Source of the DNA: JAXDAY01 sp034679345
GTDB lineage: Bacteria > Eisenbacteria > RBG-16-71-46 > CAIMUX01 > VGJL01
DNA: 64,000 nucleotides
Assembly: GCA_034679345.1 (NCBI GenBank)
Contig: JAXDAY010000029.1
Location: 124,001-188,000, forward strand
Reading direction: 5' to 3'
A program made the translations under genes and the position numbers. The notes beneath the pieces are model-generated. The model made no database searches. It had not been told where the DNA came from and saw only the letters and a list, made by a program, of their open reading frames with translations. This document shows, piece by piece, positions 15,672 to 23,324 of the stretch (position 1 is the stretch's first letter; the number at the start of each line of letters is the position of its first letter).

Positions 15672-16232
15672 ATGCGGATTCAGCGCAGCGAGATCGTCGA
15701 TTACGAGACCTACGAGGAGATCCGGGCGGAGTTTCGCGGCCGGGCGATGGCCGAGAAGGACAGGCGGCGCATCCATGTGGGAGAGCACCTCACATTCCTC
15801 TTCGAGAACGAGCTCACGATGCGCTACCAGATCCAGGAGATGATCCGGGCGGAGCGGATGGTCCGTGAGAAGGACATCCTCCACGAAATCGAGACCTACG
15901 CCGGTCTCCTGGGTGGGGCGGGGGAGCTCGGATGCACCCTCCTGATCGAGATCGACGATCCGGAGGAGCGGGATCGCCGGCTGCGCCAGTGGCGCGGCCT
16001 CCCGGAGAAGCTCTACGCGCGCATGCCCGATGGGAGGCTCGTGCGCCCCTCGTTCGATCCGGGGCAGCGAAACGCGGAGCGCGTCTCCTCCGTACAGTAC
16101 CTCAAGTTCGTTTTCGGTGGGGAGGCGCCCGAATCGGTCGGGGTCGACTTCCCGGGTCTCGAGGCCGAAACGCGTCTCACCGAAGACCAAAGGGCGGCCC
16201 TGGCGGAAGACCTGAGCGCAACTCGGGTGTAG
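15672..16232 (+). CDS. DUF3501 family protein
   Basis: The protein has 186 residues. The start at 15672 follows GGAGAAGCGAAG and lies 14 bases after the Fe-S gene stop. The sequence opens IQRSEIVDYETYEEIRAEFR, continues with RRIHVGEHLTFLFENELTMR and YQIQEMIRAERMV, and ends acidic. These are the characteristic blocks of DUF3501. The family is uncharacterised. From established neighbourhood patterns it often stands beside rubrerythrin and HdrD-like Fe-S proteins, as here. There is no signal peptide or cysteine cluster. I take it to be an accessory or assembly partner of the rubrerythrin/Fe-S couple, with function unknown. Confidence 0.85.
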   Translation: MRIQRSEIVDYETYEEIRAEFRGRAMAEKDRRRIHVGEHLTFLFENELTMRYQIQEMIRAERMVREKDILHEIETYAGLLGGAGELGCTLLIEIDDPEERDRRLRQWRGLPEKLYARMPDGRLVRPSFDPGQRNAERVSSVQYLKFVFGGEAPESVGVDFPGLEAETRLTEDQRAALAEDLSATRV

Positions 16233-16333
16233 CATGGAGCCGCTTCCCACGGCGCCCGCGACGCATAGGGCGTGCGAGGCGCCGGTATGATGATTCATTT
16301 CCGGCCGCGTCCGGAGATCAGGAAAGGAATGCC

Positions 16334-18253
16334 ATGCGCAAGGCCGCTCGCGCAGTGCGCCGCCTGTTGGCGGCGAGCCCATTTGTTCTCATCGTGTCCA
16401 TGATGCCCTGGGCCCCCGCGGCCGGCGAGCCGCCGGCCTTGATTCCACTCGAGGATTTCTTCCGCAATCCCGAGATGGTGAATCTCAAGCTCTCGCCGGA
16501 CGGCCGGCACATCGCCTTCCTGAAGCCGTGGCAGAGCCGCTTGAACATCCACGTGCGGGAGACCGCCTCCGATGCCGTCGTGCGGGTGACCGAGGCGACC
16601 GCGCGGGACATCATCGGCTTCGCCTGGGCGAGCAACGATCGGATCGTCTATATCCAGGACACGGGCGGAGACGAGAACTGGCGGGCCTACGCCGTCAGCG
16701 CCGATGGATCGAATCCGAAGGAGCTGACGCCGTTTCCGGGCGTGCAGGTCCAGATCGTCGACGAGCTCGAGGACGACGATGAGCACATGCTGATCTCGAT
16801 GAACAAGCGCAATCCCCAGATCTTCGACGTCTACCGGATCCACATCGGGACCGGCGAGATGGAGCTCATCGCGGAGAACCCGGGGAACATCGCCTCCTGG
16901 ATGACGGACAACGCCGGCCGCCTGCGGGTCGCCATCACTTCCGACGGGGTGAACTCGAGCCTCCTGTACCGGGAAACCGAGGCGGACAGCTTCCGCACGA
17001 TCCTGACGACGAGCTTCAAGGAGGCTTTGCAGCCGCTCTTCTTCACATTCGACGATCAGCAGCTTTACGTCACCTCGAACCTGGGAAGGGACAAGCAGGC
17101 GATCTTCCGCTTCGATCCCAAGACCGCGCAAAACGTGGAGCTGATCTACGAGCATCCGGAAGTCGATGTGGAGAACCTGCTGCGATCGAAGCATCGCAAG
17201 GTGATCACGGGCGTCGCGTTCAACACAGACCGCTACGACTACCACTTCTTCGACGATCAGCGCCGGGAGGTCCAGGAGACCCTGGAGGCGAAGCTGCCTG
17301 AGTACGACGTCGCCGTGGCGAGCAGCAGCAAGGACGAATCGAAGATCCTCGCGGTCAGCTACAGCGATCGCTCGATGGGCGCTTACTACTTCCTCGATCG
17401 CGCGACGGGGGAGTTCAGGAAGATCACGGACGTGAGCCCCTGGCTCGACGAGTCGAAGATGGCGGTCATGAAGCCGGTGTCGTACACCACGCGCGACGGC
17501 CTGACGATCCACGCCTATCTCACATTGCCGGTCGGCGTGGCGCCGCAGAATCTGCCGGCGGTCATCCTGCCGCATGGCGGACCCTGGTGGCGGGATTCTT
17601 GGGGATTCAGTCCCGAGGTTCAGTTCCTCGCCAACCGCGGCTACGCCGTCCTGCAGATCAACTTCCGCGGCTCGACCGGCTACGGCAAGGCGTTCTGGCA
17701 GGCTTCGTTCAAGGAGTGGGGCCGCAAGATGCAGGATGACATCACCGACGGGGTGGGCTGGCTCATCGCGGAGGGGATCGCCGATCCCAAGCGGATCGGC
17801 ATCTACGGCGGCTCCTACGGCGGGTACGCCACGCTTGCGGGACTCGCCTTCACGCCCGACCTCTATGCGTGCGGCGTTTCCTACGTCGGCGTCTCGAACA
17901 TCTTCACATTCCTCGAAGCGATCCCGCCCTACTGGGAGCTCGCGCGCCAGATGTTCTACGAGATGATCGGCAATCCCGAGTCCGACAAGGATCTGTTGAC
18001 TGCCGCTTCGCCGTTCTTCCACGCCGACAGGATCAGCGTGCCCCTGCTGGTCGCGCAGGGCGCGAACGACCCGCGCGTGAAGAAGGCCGAATCGGATCAG
18101 ATCGTCGAGGCCCTGCGCGCCCGCGGGATCGACGTGCCCTACATCGTCAAGGAGAACGAGGGGCATGGGTTCCTGCTCGAGGAGAATCGCTTCGACTTCT
18201 ACCGGGCGATGGAGGGCTTCTTCGCGAAGCACCTGGGTGGCCGGACGAGCTGA
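16334..18253 (+). CDS. S9 family prolyl oligopeptidase-like peptidase, exported
   Basis: The protein has 639 residues. ATG 16334 follows AGGAAAGGA and opens a signal peptide (RRLLAASPFVLIVSMMPWAP, cut near AAGE). The N-terminal ~390 residues form a WD40/TolB-like propeller (LSPDGRHIAFLKPW, FAWASNDRIVYIQD). The C-terminal alpha/beta-hydrolase domain has GGSYGGYATLAG with nucleophile S494, D579 in QGANDPRV and H611 in NEGHGF, so the triad is complete. This is the acylaminoacyl-peptidase/DAP branch of S9. It likely digests imported peptides in the periplasm. It is separated by ~100 bases from DUF3501; TATGAT at 16286-16291 may be a -10 without a good -35. Confidence 0.92.
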   Translation: MRKAARAVRRLLAASPFVLIVSMMPWAPAAGEPPALIPLEDFFRNPEMVNLKLSPDGRHIAFLKPWQSRLNIHVRETASDAVVRVTEATARDIIGFAWASNDRIVYIQDTGGDENWRAYAVSADGSNPKELTPFPGVQVQIVDELEDDDEHMLISMNKRNPQIFDVYRIHIGTGEMELIAENPGNIASWMTDNAGRLRVAITSDGVNSSLLYRETEADSFRTILTTSFKEALQPLFFTFDDQQLYVTSNLGRDKQAIFRFDPKTAQNVELIYEHPEVDVENLLRSKHRKVITGVAFNTDRYDYHFFDDQRREVQETLEAKLPEYDVAVASSSKDESKILAVSYSDRSMGAYYFLDRATGEFRKITDVSPWLDESKMAVMKPVSYTTRDGLTIHAYLTLPVGVAPQNLPAVILPHGGPWWRDSWGFSPEVQFLANRGYAVLQINFRGSTGYGKAFWQASFKEWGRKMQDDITDGVGWLIAEGIADPKRIGIYGGSYGGYATLAGLAFTPDLYACGVSYVGVSNIFTFLEAIPPYWELARQMFYEMIGNPESDKDLLTAASPFFHADRISVPLLVAQGANDPRVKKAESDQIVEALRARGIDVPYIVKENEGHGFLLEENRFDFYRAMEGFFAKHLGGRTS

Positions 18254-18392
18254 TCGAATCGCCGAGCGGCGCGATCCGCCGGCGCGGGCGAGGCGCATCC
18301 TCGTCCGCACCGGCGGCCCGGGACCGGAGATCCGCCCCTGGCCGCGCCCTAATCGTAATCGCTGGTAGAGATTGGGCCCGGGACTTGAAGCT

Positions 18393-19598
18393 TCACGAGA
18401 GGACTTCGATTCGCTCCTGGCGCTCGCTCAGCCACTCGAGGCCGGAGTCGGTGACGCGCACCATTTCCTCGATTCCCAGGTAGCCGCGCCCCTCCACGTT
18501 CACCCCCAGCTCGAGGGTGAAGACCTGGCCCGGCTCGACCGGCAACTCGGGCGTCCTGCCGTAACGCTCCCAGCGCGGGCCCAGCAGGGCGCCGCCGTCA
18601 TGGGCGATGCGCCCCACCTGGTGGCCCAAGGCGTGCATGTACTCGGGGTAGCCGGCCTCCACGATGAAGCGCCGTCCCGCCTCGTCGACGCGCCATCCCT
18701 CGACGCCGGGCCGCAGGACCCGCGCGCCCGCGGAGATCGCCCCATGGACGGCCCGAAAGGCCCGCTCGACGTCGGCGGGCGGTGCCGGCAAGCCGGGCCT
18801 CCCGACGAACCAGGTCCGCTGCAGATCCGAGGCGTAGCCGTCGGCCAAAAGCCCCAGATCGATGTGGAAGAGATGTCCCGGCGCGATCCGGATCGCCTCG
18901 CTGGCGATTCCATGGCCGATCATCGAGTCGGGACCCGAGTTCACGATGGGATCGCCGTTGCGATCCCAGGAGAAGCCGAATCCGCGCGACTGCGCGATCT
19001 CCTGAACGCGGTCGAAGACATCGCGCTCGCTGCGCCCGGGCAGCGCGATCGAGGGCATCTCGCGAAAGATCCGCTCCGTCGCCTGGACGGCGCGCCGGAT
19101 GCGGGCGATCTCCTCATCGGACTTGCGGCCGCGCAGGGAACGCACGATCGCCTCGGCGCTCACGAGGCTTCCCTCGAATCGAGAGCCCGCGAGGGTCCGC
19201 TCGAGGAGGAGCGCCATCCCATGGGTGATCCCATCGGCCTGGGGGTCATCGAGAGAGTAGTCGATCGCGATCTTCGGCCGGCCGGGGCCGCGCGGGACGA
19301 GGCGATCGAGCGTCTCCAGCAGAATCCCGCTCATCCCCTGCACGTAGGGGATGACCTCGTTCCAGTCGCCGCTCGCCTGAAGGGGCGCGGCGTCGTAGTT
19401 GCCGACCAGCGCCACGCGATCTCCTTTCCGCGAGACGATGAGCGCGCTGGCCCAGGTGGGGCCTCCCTCGATCAACAGCGGCAGGATCGGGTCCCCGCCT
19501 TCCGCGGTCTCTCTCACAAAGACCATCCAAGCGTCGATGTCCGAGTCCGCGACCAGACGACCGGCTTGATCCAGCTTCTCCGCAGTCAGTCGAGCCAT
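18393..19598 (-). CDS. M24 family metallopeptidase (Xaa-Pro aminopeptidase-like)
   Basis: The protein has 401 residues. ATG 19598 follows GAGGAGG. The N-terminal creatinase-like domain (to ~165) precedes a pita-bread catalytic domain. Metal ligands can be placed: Asp in FHIDLG, Asp in ASDLQR, His in ALGHQVG, Glu in TLELG and Glu in GIEEMV. All five are present, so it should be active on dipeptides or prolyl peptides. The family includes prolidases and related creatinase-fold hydrolases, and substrate preference cannot be deduced. There is no signal peptide. It is convergent with the S9 peptidase and divergent from the ParA gene. Confidence 0.9.
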   Translation of the reverse strand: MARLTAEKLDQAGRLVADSDIDAWMVFVRETAEGGDPILPLLIEGGPTWASALIVSRKGDRVALVGNYDAAPLQASGDWNEVIPYVQGMSGILLETLDRLVPRGPGRPKIAIDYSLDDPQADGITHGMALLLERTLAGSRFEGSLVSAEAIVRSLRGRKSDEEIARIRRAVQATERIFREMPSIALPGRSERDVFDRVQEIAQSRGFGFSWDRNGDPIVNSGPDSMIGHGIASEAIRIAPGHLFHIDLGLLADGYASDLQRTWFVGRPGLPAPPADVERAFRAVHGAISAGARVLRPGVEGWRVDEAGRRFIVEAGYPEYMHALGHQVGRIAHDGGALLGPRWERYGRTPELPVEPGQVFTLELGVNVEGRGYLGIEEMVRVTDSGLEWLSERQERIEVLS

Positions 19599-19659
19599 CG
19601 TGGGTCCCTCCTCGCGTCGATGGTGGAGGAGTTTATCGTTGTTTCCAATCCGATTCCTC

Positions 19660-19689
19660 TTGACCCAGGGCACGGAGTGCGGCTAATGA
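19660..19689 (+). promoter_or_regulatory. Probable promoter of the ParA/glycogen-binding operon
   Basis: TTGACC (19660-19665), 18 bases, TAATGA (19684-19689). The start would be near 19696, giving a ~75-nt leader to the ATG at 19771. The -35 is near consensus and the -10 is only moderate. Confidence 0.4.
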
Positions 19690-19770
19690 AATCGGGCGCT
19701 CGATGGATTCGAGTCGCCGGGAGAGGCCGGAGCGCCCTCCGAGGATTCGGCACGCATCAAGGAGGCCGCG

Positions 19771-20841
19771 ATGCGCATCCTTTCGGTCGCCAACCAGAAG
19801 GGCGGCTGTGGCAAGACCACGACCGCCGTCAACCTGGCTGCCTGCCTGGCTGCGAAGGGCCAAGCGACGCTTCTTGTCGATCTCGATCCTCAAGGCCACG
19901 CGAGCCTCGCGGTTGGCGCCGTTCCTGAGACGCATGAAGCCACGATCTACGAGGCGCTCGCCGGGGTGCGGCCCCTCGAGGCCGCGATCCGCAACGTGGG
20001 CGAACGCCTCGACATCGCTCCCGCGGATATCCGCCTGAGCGCCGTGGAGCAGGAGCTCGCAGGAGTCGAGGGGAGGGAGTACCGCTTTCAGGAGGCGCTC
20101 GCGCAGCTCGACTCGCACCGCTATGCGTTCGTCATCGTCGACACGCCGCCCAACATCGGGCTTCTGACCTTCAACGCGCTGATCGCCTCGCGCGAGTTGA
20201 TCGTGCCGGTGGAAGGAAGCTTCCTTTCCATCCACGGGTTGTCGAAGCTGATCGAGACCGTCGAGATCGTCGCCGAGCATACGGGAGAGGCGGTCGACGT
20301 TCGCGCGCTGGCCACGATCTTCGACCGGCGCACCCGCCTGGCCCGGGAGGTTCTCGAGGACATCCGTGAGCGATTCGGCGGGCGCTGCTACCACACCGTC
20401 ATCCATGACACGGTGAAGCTCCGCGAGGCGGTCGGCAAGGGGCGGTCGATCCTCGGATACAGCCCCTCGTCGATCGGGGCGGAGGACTATATGGCGCTCG
20501 CCGGGGAGGTCCTCCTCGCCGAGACCTCGAGCGAGCCGATTCGTCCTTTCCGCCTCCACGAGCAGGCCCCAGGTCCCGAGGTCGACGGCAAAGAGGTCCG
20601 CTTCGCCCTGCGTCTGCCCGGCGCCCGCAAGGTCGAGATCGCCGGGACCTTCACCGACTGGAAACCGCAACCCTGCGAGGCCTCAGGGCCGTTCTGGAAG
20701 CGGCGCTTCGTCCTCGAGCCGGGCAGCCACGAGTACCGCTTCGTCGTCGATGGGCGCTGGATCTCCGATCCGGGGAATCCTCATCAGGCGGCCGATCCAT
20801 TCGGCGGGCACAACTCCGTCGTCGAGATCCCGGCGGGATGA
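19771..20841 (+). CDS. ParA/Soj ATPase fused to a glycogen-binding (CBM48/AMPK-beta) domain
   Basis: The protein has 356 residues, with AAGGAGG before the ATG. Residues 1-260 are a ParA-type ATPase. The deviant Walker A NQKGGCGKTTTAVNL has signature K10 and catalytic K15. LLVDLDPQGHAS is the A' motif, VIVDTPPNIG is Walker B, and PVEGSFLSIHGL follows. The last ~88 residues (269-356) form an early-set Ig domain of AMPK-beta/CBM48 type: EIAGTFTDW, then YRFVVDGRWISDP, then GGHNSVVEI. W297, R323, W330 and N348 occupy the positions of the carbohydrate-binding residues of AMPK beta (W100, K126, W133, N150), so glycogen binding is likely kept. Role is inference: attaching glycogen or a glycan to a ParA gradient on the nucleoid. 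The next gene overlaps it by 4 bases. Confidence 0.85.
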   Translation: MRILSVANQKGGCGKTTTAVNLAACLAAKGQATLLVDLDPQGHASLAVGAVPETHEATIYEALAGVRPLEAAIRNVGERLDIAPADIRLSAVEQELAGVEGREYRFQEALAQLDSHRYAFVIVDTPPNIGLLTFNALIASRELIVPVEGSFLSIHGLSKLIETVEIVAEHTGEAVDVRALATIFDRRTRLAREVLEDIRERFGGRCYHTVIHDTVKLREAVGKGRSILGYSPSSIGAEDYMALAGEVLLAETSSEPIRPFRLHEQAPGPEVDGKEVRFALRLPGARKVEIAGTFTDWKPQPCEASGPFWKRRFVLEPGSHEYRFVVDGRWISDPGNPHQAADPFGGHNSVVEIPAG

Positions 20842-21671
20842 GAGCCGCGGGCCCGGAAGAGGACTCGACAGGAGGACTCGCCGGGCTCTCGCATCTCTTT
20901 CTGAGCCGATCAAGGGAGCGCGCCATCTCCGGCGCGGTCCCGCGACCCGAGCCGTGTCACGAGCCGCTCTTTGTGAGCGGCGGCACGGACGCCTTGCTGC
21001 CGGCGTACGCCGCGCTGCGCATCGCCGAGGAATGGAGCCGCCGAGGCGAGCGTCCCGTCCTCGTCGACGCGGATCCGAACCTCCCGCTCTTGCGTTTGCT
21101 CCGCGAGATTCCCGCAATCGCGGGCGCCGCGGGGGACAGCCCGCCTTGGGCGGCCTCGGTGAGCGAGGCGCGCGCAGGCGCCTGGAGCCGCATCCTCGCT
21201 TGCGTTCCGAGCCGCATGCTCCTGCCCCCCTCGGCGCCGGCGGGGGTCACGCGACTCCTCCTCGTCCTTTCGCCGGAGCGGGCTGAGGCGGCGCGCGCCT
21301 ATGCGGCGATCAAGCGCGTCCTCGCGCTGAACGGCCAGCCCTGGGTCGGCATCGCCTGGAGGACGGCGCTTTGCGCCCGCGACCAGGAAGCCGCGATTCG
21401 AGCGTTCCATCGCTTTCTGCGGCGCCACGCCGGTTGCGCGGCGGTCGACTGCGGCAGGGTCGTTTCAGCATCGACCAAGGAAACTGCGATATGGGCCGCC
21501 GAGATCGCTGGAGCCGTCGATCAGCCCGATCCCGAGGCGGGGCCGGACGCGGCCCTCGGCGGTTGTCCGGATTCGGGATTGACCGACCGGGAGTCGGCGG
21601 AGATTCGATCAATCTTCGATCAGCCCCCGAGCGGCGAGCTCGTCTTGGATCGAAAGAACTTCGCGCCGTAG
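20838..21671 (+). CDS. ParA/MinD-like protein lacking a P-loop (pseudo-ATPase)
   Basis: The protein has 277 residues. Its ATG overlaps the preceding ParA stop (ATGA), so the two are translationally coupled. I see the outline of a ParA/MinD fold. ALRIAEEWSRRGERPVLVDA is followed by DPNLPLLRLLR, corresponding to the VDxDPQ region. LLLVLSPERAEAARAYAAIK corresponds to the VVxPE...A...I helix, and AAVDCGRVV appears late. At the P-loop position, however, the sequence is VSGGTDALLPAY with no GKT/S lysine, so ATP hydrolysis is unlikely. Family assignment rests on this pattern and is moderate. It may be a regulatory partner that heterodimerises with the upstream ParA. Its last 52 bases overlap the convergent two-TM gene. 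Confidence 0.6.
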   Translation: MRAAGPEEDSTGGLAGLSHLFLSRSRERAISGAVPRPEPCHEPLFVSGGTDALLPAYAALRIAEEWSRRGERPVLVDADPNLPLLRLLREIPAIAGAAGDSPPWAASVSEARAGAWSRILACVPSRMLLPPSAPAGVTRLLLVLSPERAEAARAYAAIKRVLALNGQPWVGIAWRTALCARDQEAAIRAFHRFLRRHAGCAAVDCGRVVSASTKETAIWAAEIAGAVDQPDPEAGPDAALGGCPDSGLTDRESAEIRSIFDQPPSGELVLDRKNFAP

Positions 21672-21880
21672 ATGCCGAGGAGTCCCCAGATGAAGATCGC
21701 GACTCCCGCCGCCAGCCCATAGACGATGAATGCGGCATAGGCGGTGCCCTTGTTGAAGTTCGTGAGGACGGCGGGCGGAACGGTCTTGTTGAACAAGCCG
21801 AAGAAGATGTGACCGAACAGGATCCCGATGAGCACGCTGCCGATCAGGAGAACGAGCACTCCCACCCCTTTGCTTCTCAT
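21620..21880 (-). CDS. Small two-TM membrane protein, unknown function
   Basis: The protein has 86 residues. ATG 21880 has GGAGGAA immediately upstream. Two hydrophobic helices are obvious (about 5-29, KGVGVLVLLIGSVLIGILFG, and 47-72, AYAAFIVYGLAAGVAIFIWG), with a short loop between and a basic-then-Ser/Pro tail. I recognise no family; many genomes have small hypothetical proteins of this kind next to MarC or transport genes. Its 3' end overlaps the end of the pseudo-ParA gene by 52 bases on the opposite strand. It is divergent from marC-like 22043. Confidence 0.7.
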   Translation of the reverse strand: MRSKGVGVLVLLIGSVLIGILFGHIFFGLFNKTVPPAVLTNFNKGTAYAAFIVYGLAAGVAIFIWGLLGIYGAKFFRSKTSSPLGG

Positions 21881-22042
21881 GGTTCCTCCCTCGTCCGCGG
21901 ACGACGCAGGGAGAATAGCCGGGCTCCGGCCCCAGGGGAAGCGGGAGCCTCGGAGGAGGGCGAAGGTTGACGGCGAGCTCCCGAACGGTGAGGATCCCTC
22001 CGGCATGGTCGGGTCGGAGCCGACTCGCGCAGAGGGAGCGGA

Positions 22043-22672
22043 ATGGACGCCGGGGTCTTCATCACGATCGTCGTCAATTTGTTCCTGATCGTCGATCCGA
22101 TCGGGTGCATCCCCTTGTTCGCGGCAATCACGCGGAAGGACTCCCCTCCGGTGCGCCGCCGCATGGTCCGACGCGCCATCGTGATCGCCTTCGCGGTTCT
22201 CGCATTCTTCGCCGTCTCCGGAGGGTTCCTCCTGCGCTACTTCGGGATCGAGCCCCCGGCGGTTCGGATCGCCGGCGGCTTTCTCCTCTTCGGGATCGGC
22301 CTCGAGATGCTCTACGGCCGCGTCTCACGGACCGAGACGACCGAGAAGGAGGAGGAGGAGGCCTCGACGAAGCAGGATGTGAGCGTCACCCCCCTTGCGA
22401 TCCCCCTGCTCGCGGGCCCCGGCGGGATCGCGGGCGTCATCCTGTTCGCGGGCTCGCTTGAGGGGGTGGGCGGCGCGTTGTTCCTCATCGCCGCGATCGC
22501 GACGACCCTGCTCCTCTCGTGGGCGATTCTCTCGTTGACGGACGCGCTCTTCCGCATCTTCGGCCAGATCGGGATCCGCGTGATCGCCCGCGTGATGGGG
22601 CTATTGCTCCTCTTCCTCGCCACCCAGTTCGTGCTGGACGGATTGCGCGACGCCGGCTTCCTAGGCAGGTGA
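22043..22672 (+). CDS. MarC family integral membrane protein
   Basis: The protein has 209 residues. It starts FITIVVNLFLIVDPIGCIPL, the diagnostic MarC/UPF0056 block (NLFLxxDPxGxxPxF), and has about six TM helices. The middle carries a charged loop rich in Glu/Lys (TETTEKEEEEASTKQD), then TPLAIPLLAGPGGIAGVI, the second conserved MarC block. The family was once linked to antibiotic resistance, but its transport function is unproven. Convergent with the MntP gene, 23 bases between stops. Confidence 0.93.
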   Translation: MDAGVFITIVVNLFLIVDPIGCIPLFAAITRKDSPPVRRRMVRRAIVIAFAVLAFFAVSGGFLLRYFGIEPPAVRIAGGFLLFGIGLEMLYGRVSRTETTEKEEEEASTKQDVSVTPLAIPLLAGPGGIAGVILFAGSLEGVGGALFLIAAIATTLLLSWAILSLTDALFRIFGQIGIRVIARVMGLLLLFLATQFVLDGLRDAGFLGR

Positions 22673-22695
22673 TCGGCCCCCGCCGTCCTCCATCG

Positions 22696-23253
22696 TCAGG
22701 CGGCGAGGTGGTCGACGAGGATCTTCGCTCCGATCAGGATCAGCAGGAGACCTCCGGCGAGCTCCATCCGGCGGCCGAAGATCTCGCCCAGCCGCGCGCC
22801 GAGGCGCACGCCCGCGAACGAGAGGACCGCGGCGACGACTCCGATGACCGCGCTCGGCCACCAGATCTCTACTTGCAGCAGTGCCAGGGAGAGGCCCACG
22901 GCGAGGGCATCGATGCTTGTGGCGACGCTCAAGGCGATCAGCGTCCAGCCGCGGGTAGGGTCCTGGGGGAGCTGCTCCCCCGCGCCCAGGCCGGATCGCA
23001 ACATGCGGATGCCCACGAAGGCCAGCAGGCCAAAGGCGATCCAGTGATCGGAGCTCTCGATCAGGTGGGCGATTCGGGTGCCCGCATACCAGCCGAGGAT
23101 CGGCATCGCAAACTGAAACAGGCCGAAGTGGAAGGCGAGCCGGAATGTCGGACGCGCGCCCTTCGCCTTTCCCGACGCGCCGGTCGCGAGGCAGACGGCG
23201 AACGCGTCCATCGCCAGTCCGAGGGCGATCAGCAGTATGCCGAAGAACCCCAT
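22696..23253 (-). CDS. mntP: MntP-like manganese efflux pump
   Basis: The protein has 185 residues, the usual size for MntP. The duplicated DUF204 fold is visible: the first half has GLAMDAFAVCLATG and the second SVATSIDALAVGLSLA. Each carries the conserved helix Asp expected to bind Mn2+. About six TM helices are predicted. It should export manganese across the inner membrane. There is no room for a yybP-ykoY-type riboswitch upstream (71 bases to the APH gene stop). It may be the last cistron of the long minus-strand operon above it. Confidence 0.9.
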   Translation of the reverse strand: MGFFGILLIALGLAMDAFAVCLATGASGKAKGARPTFRLAFHFGLFQFAMPILGWYAGTRIAHLIESSDHWIAFGLLAFVGIRMLRSGLGAGEQLPQDPTRGWTLIALSVATSIDALAVGLSLALLQVEIWWPSAVIGVVAAVLSFAGVRLGARLGEIFGRRMELAGGLLLILIGAKILVDHLAA

Positions 23254-23324
23254 CCCACCTCCCGCTCCACGCGCCGCTCCCGGGGGATCTTGTCACAAGA
23301 GGCGCGAGAGAGAAACGCCTCCCT

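Noticed and set aside
16295..18310. 671-codon antisense frame over the S9 peptidase gene
   Set aside because: Shadow of the S9 gene; no motifs or start signals.
23254..23324. Mn2+ riboswitch (yybP-ykoY) before mntP
   Set aside because: The gap is 71 bases and lacks the paired stems of that riboswitch.
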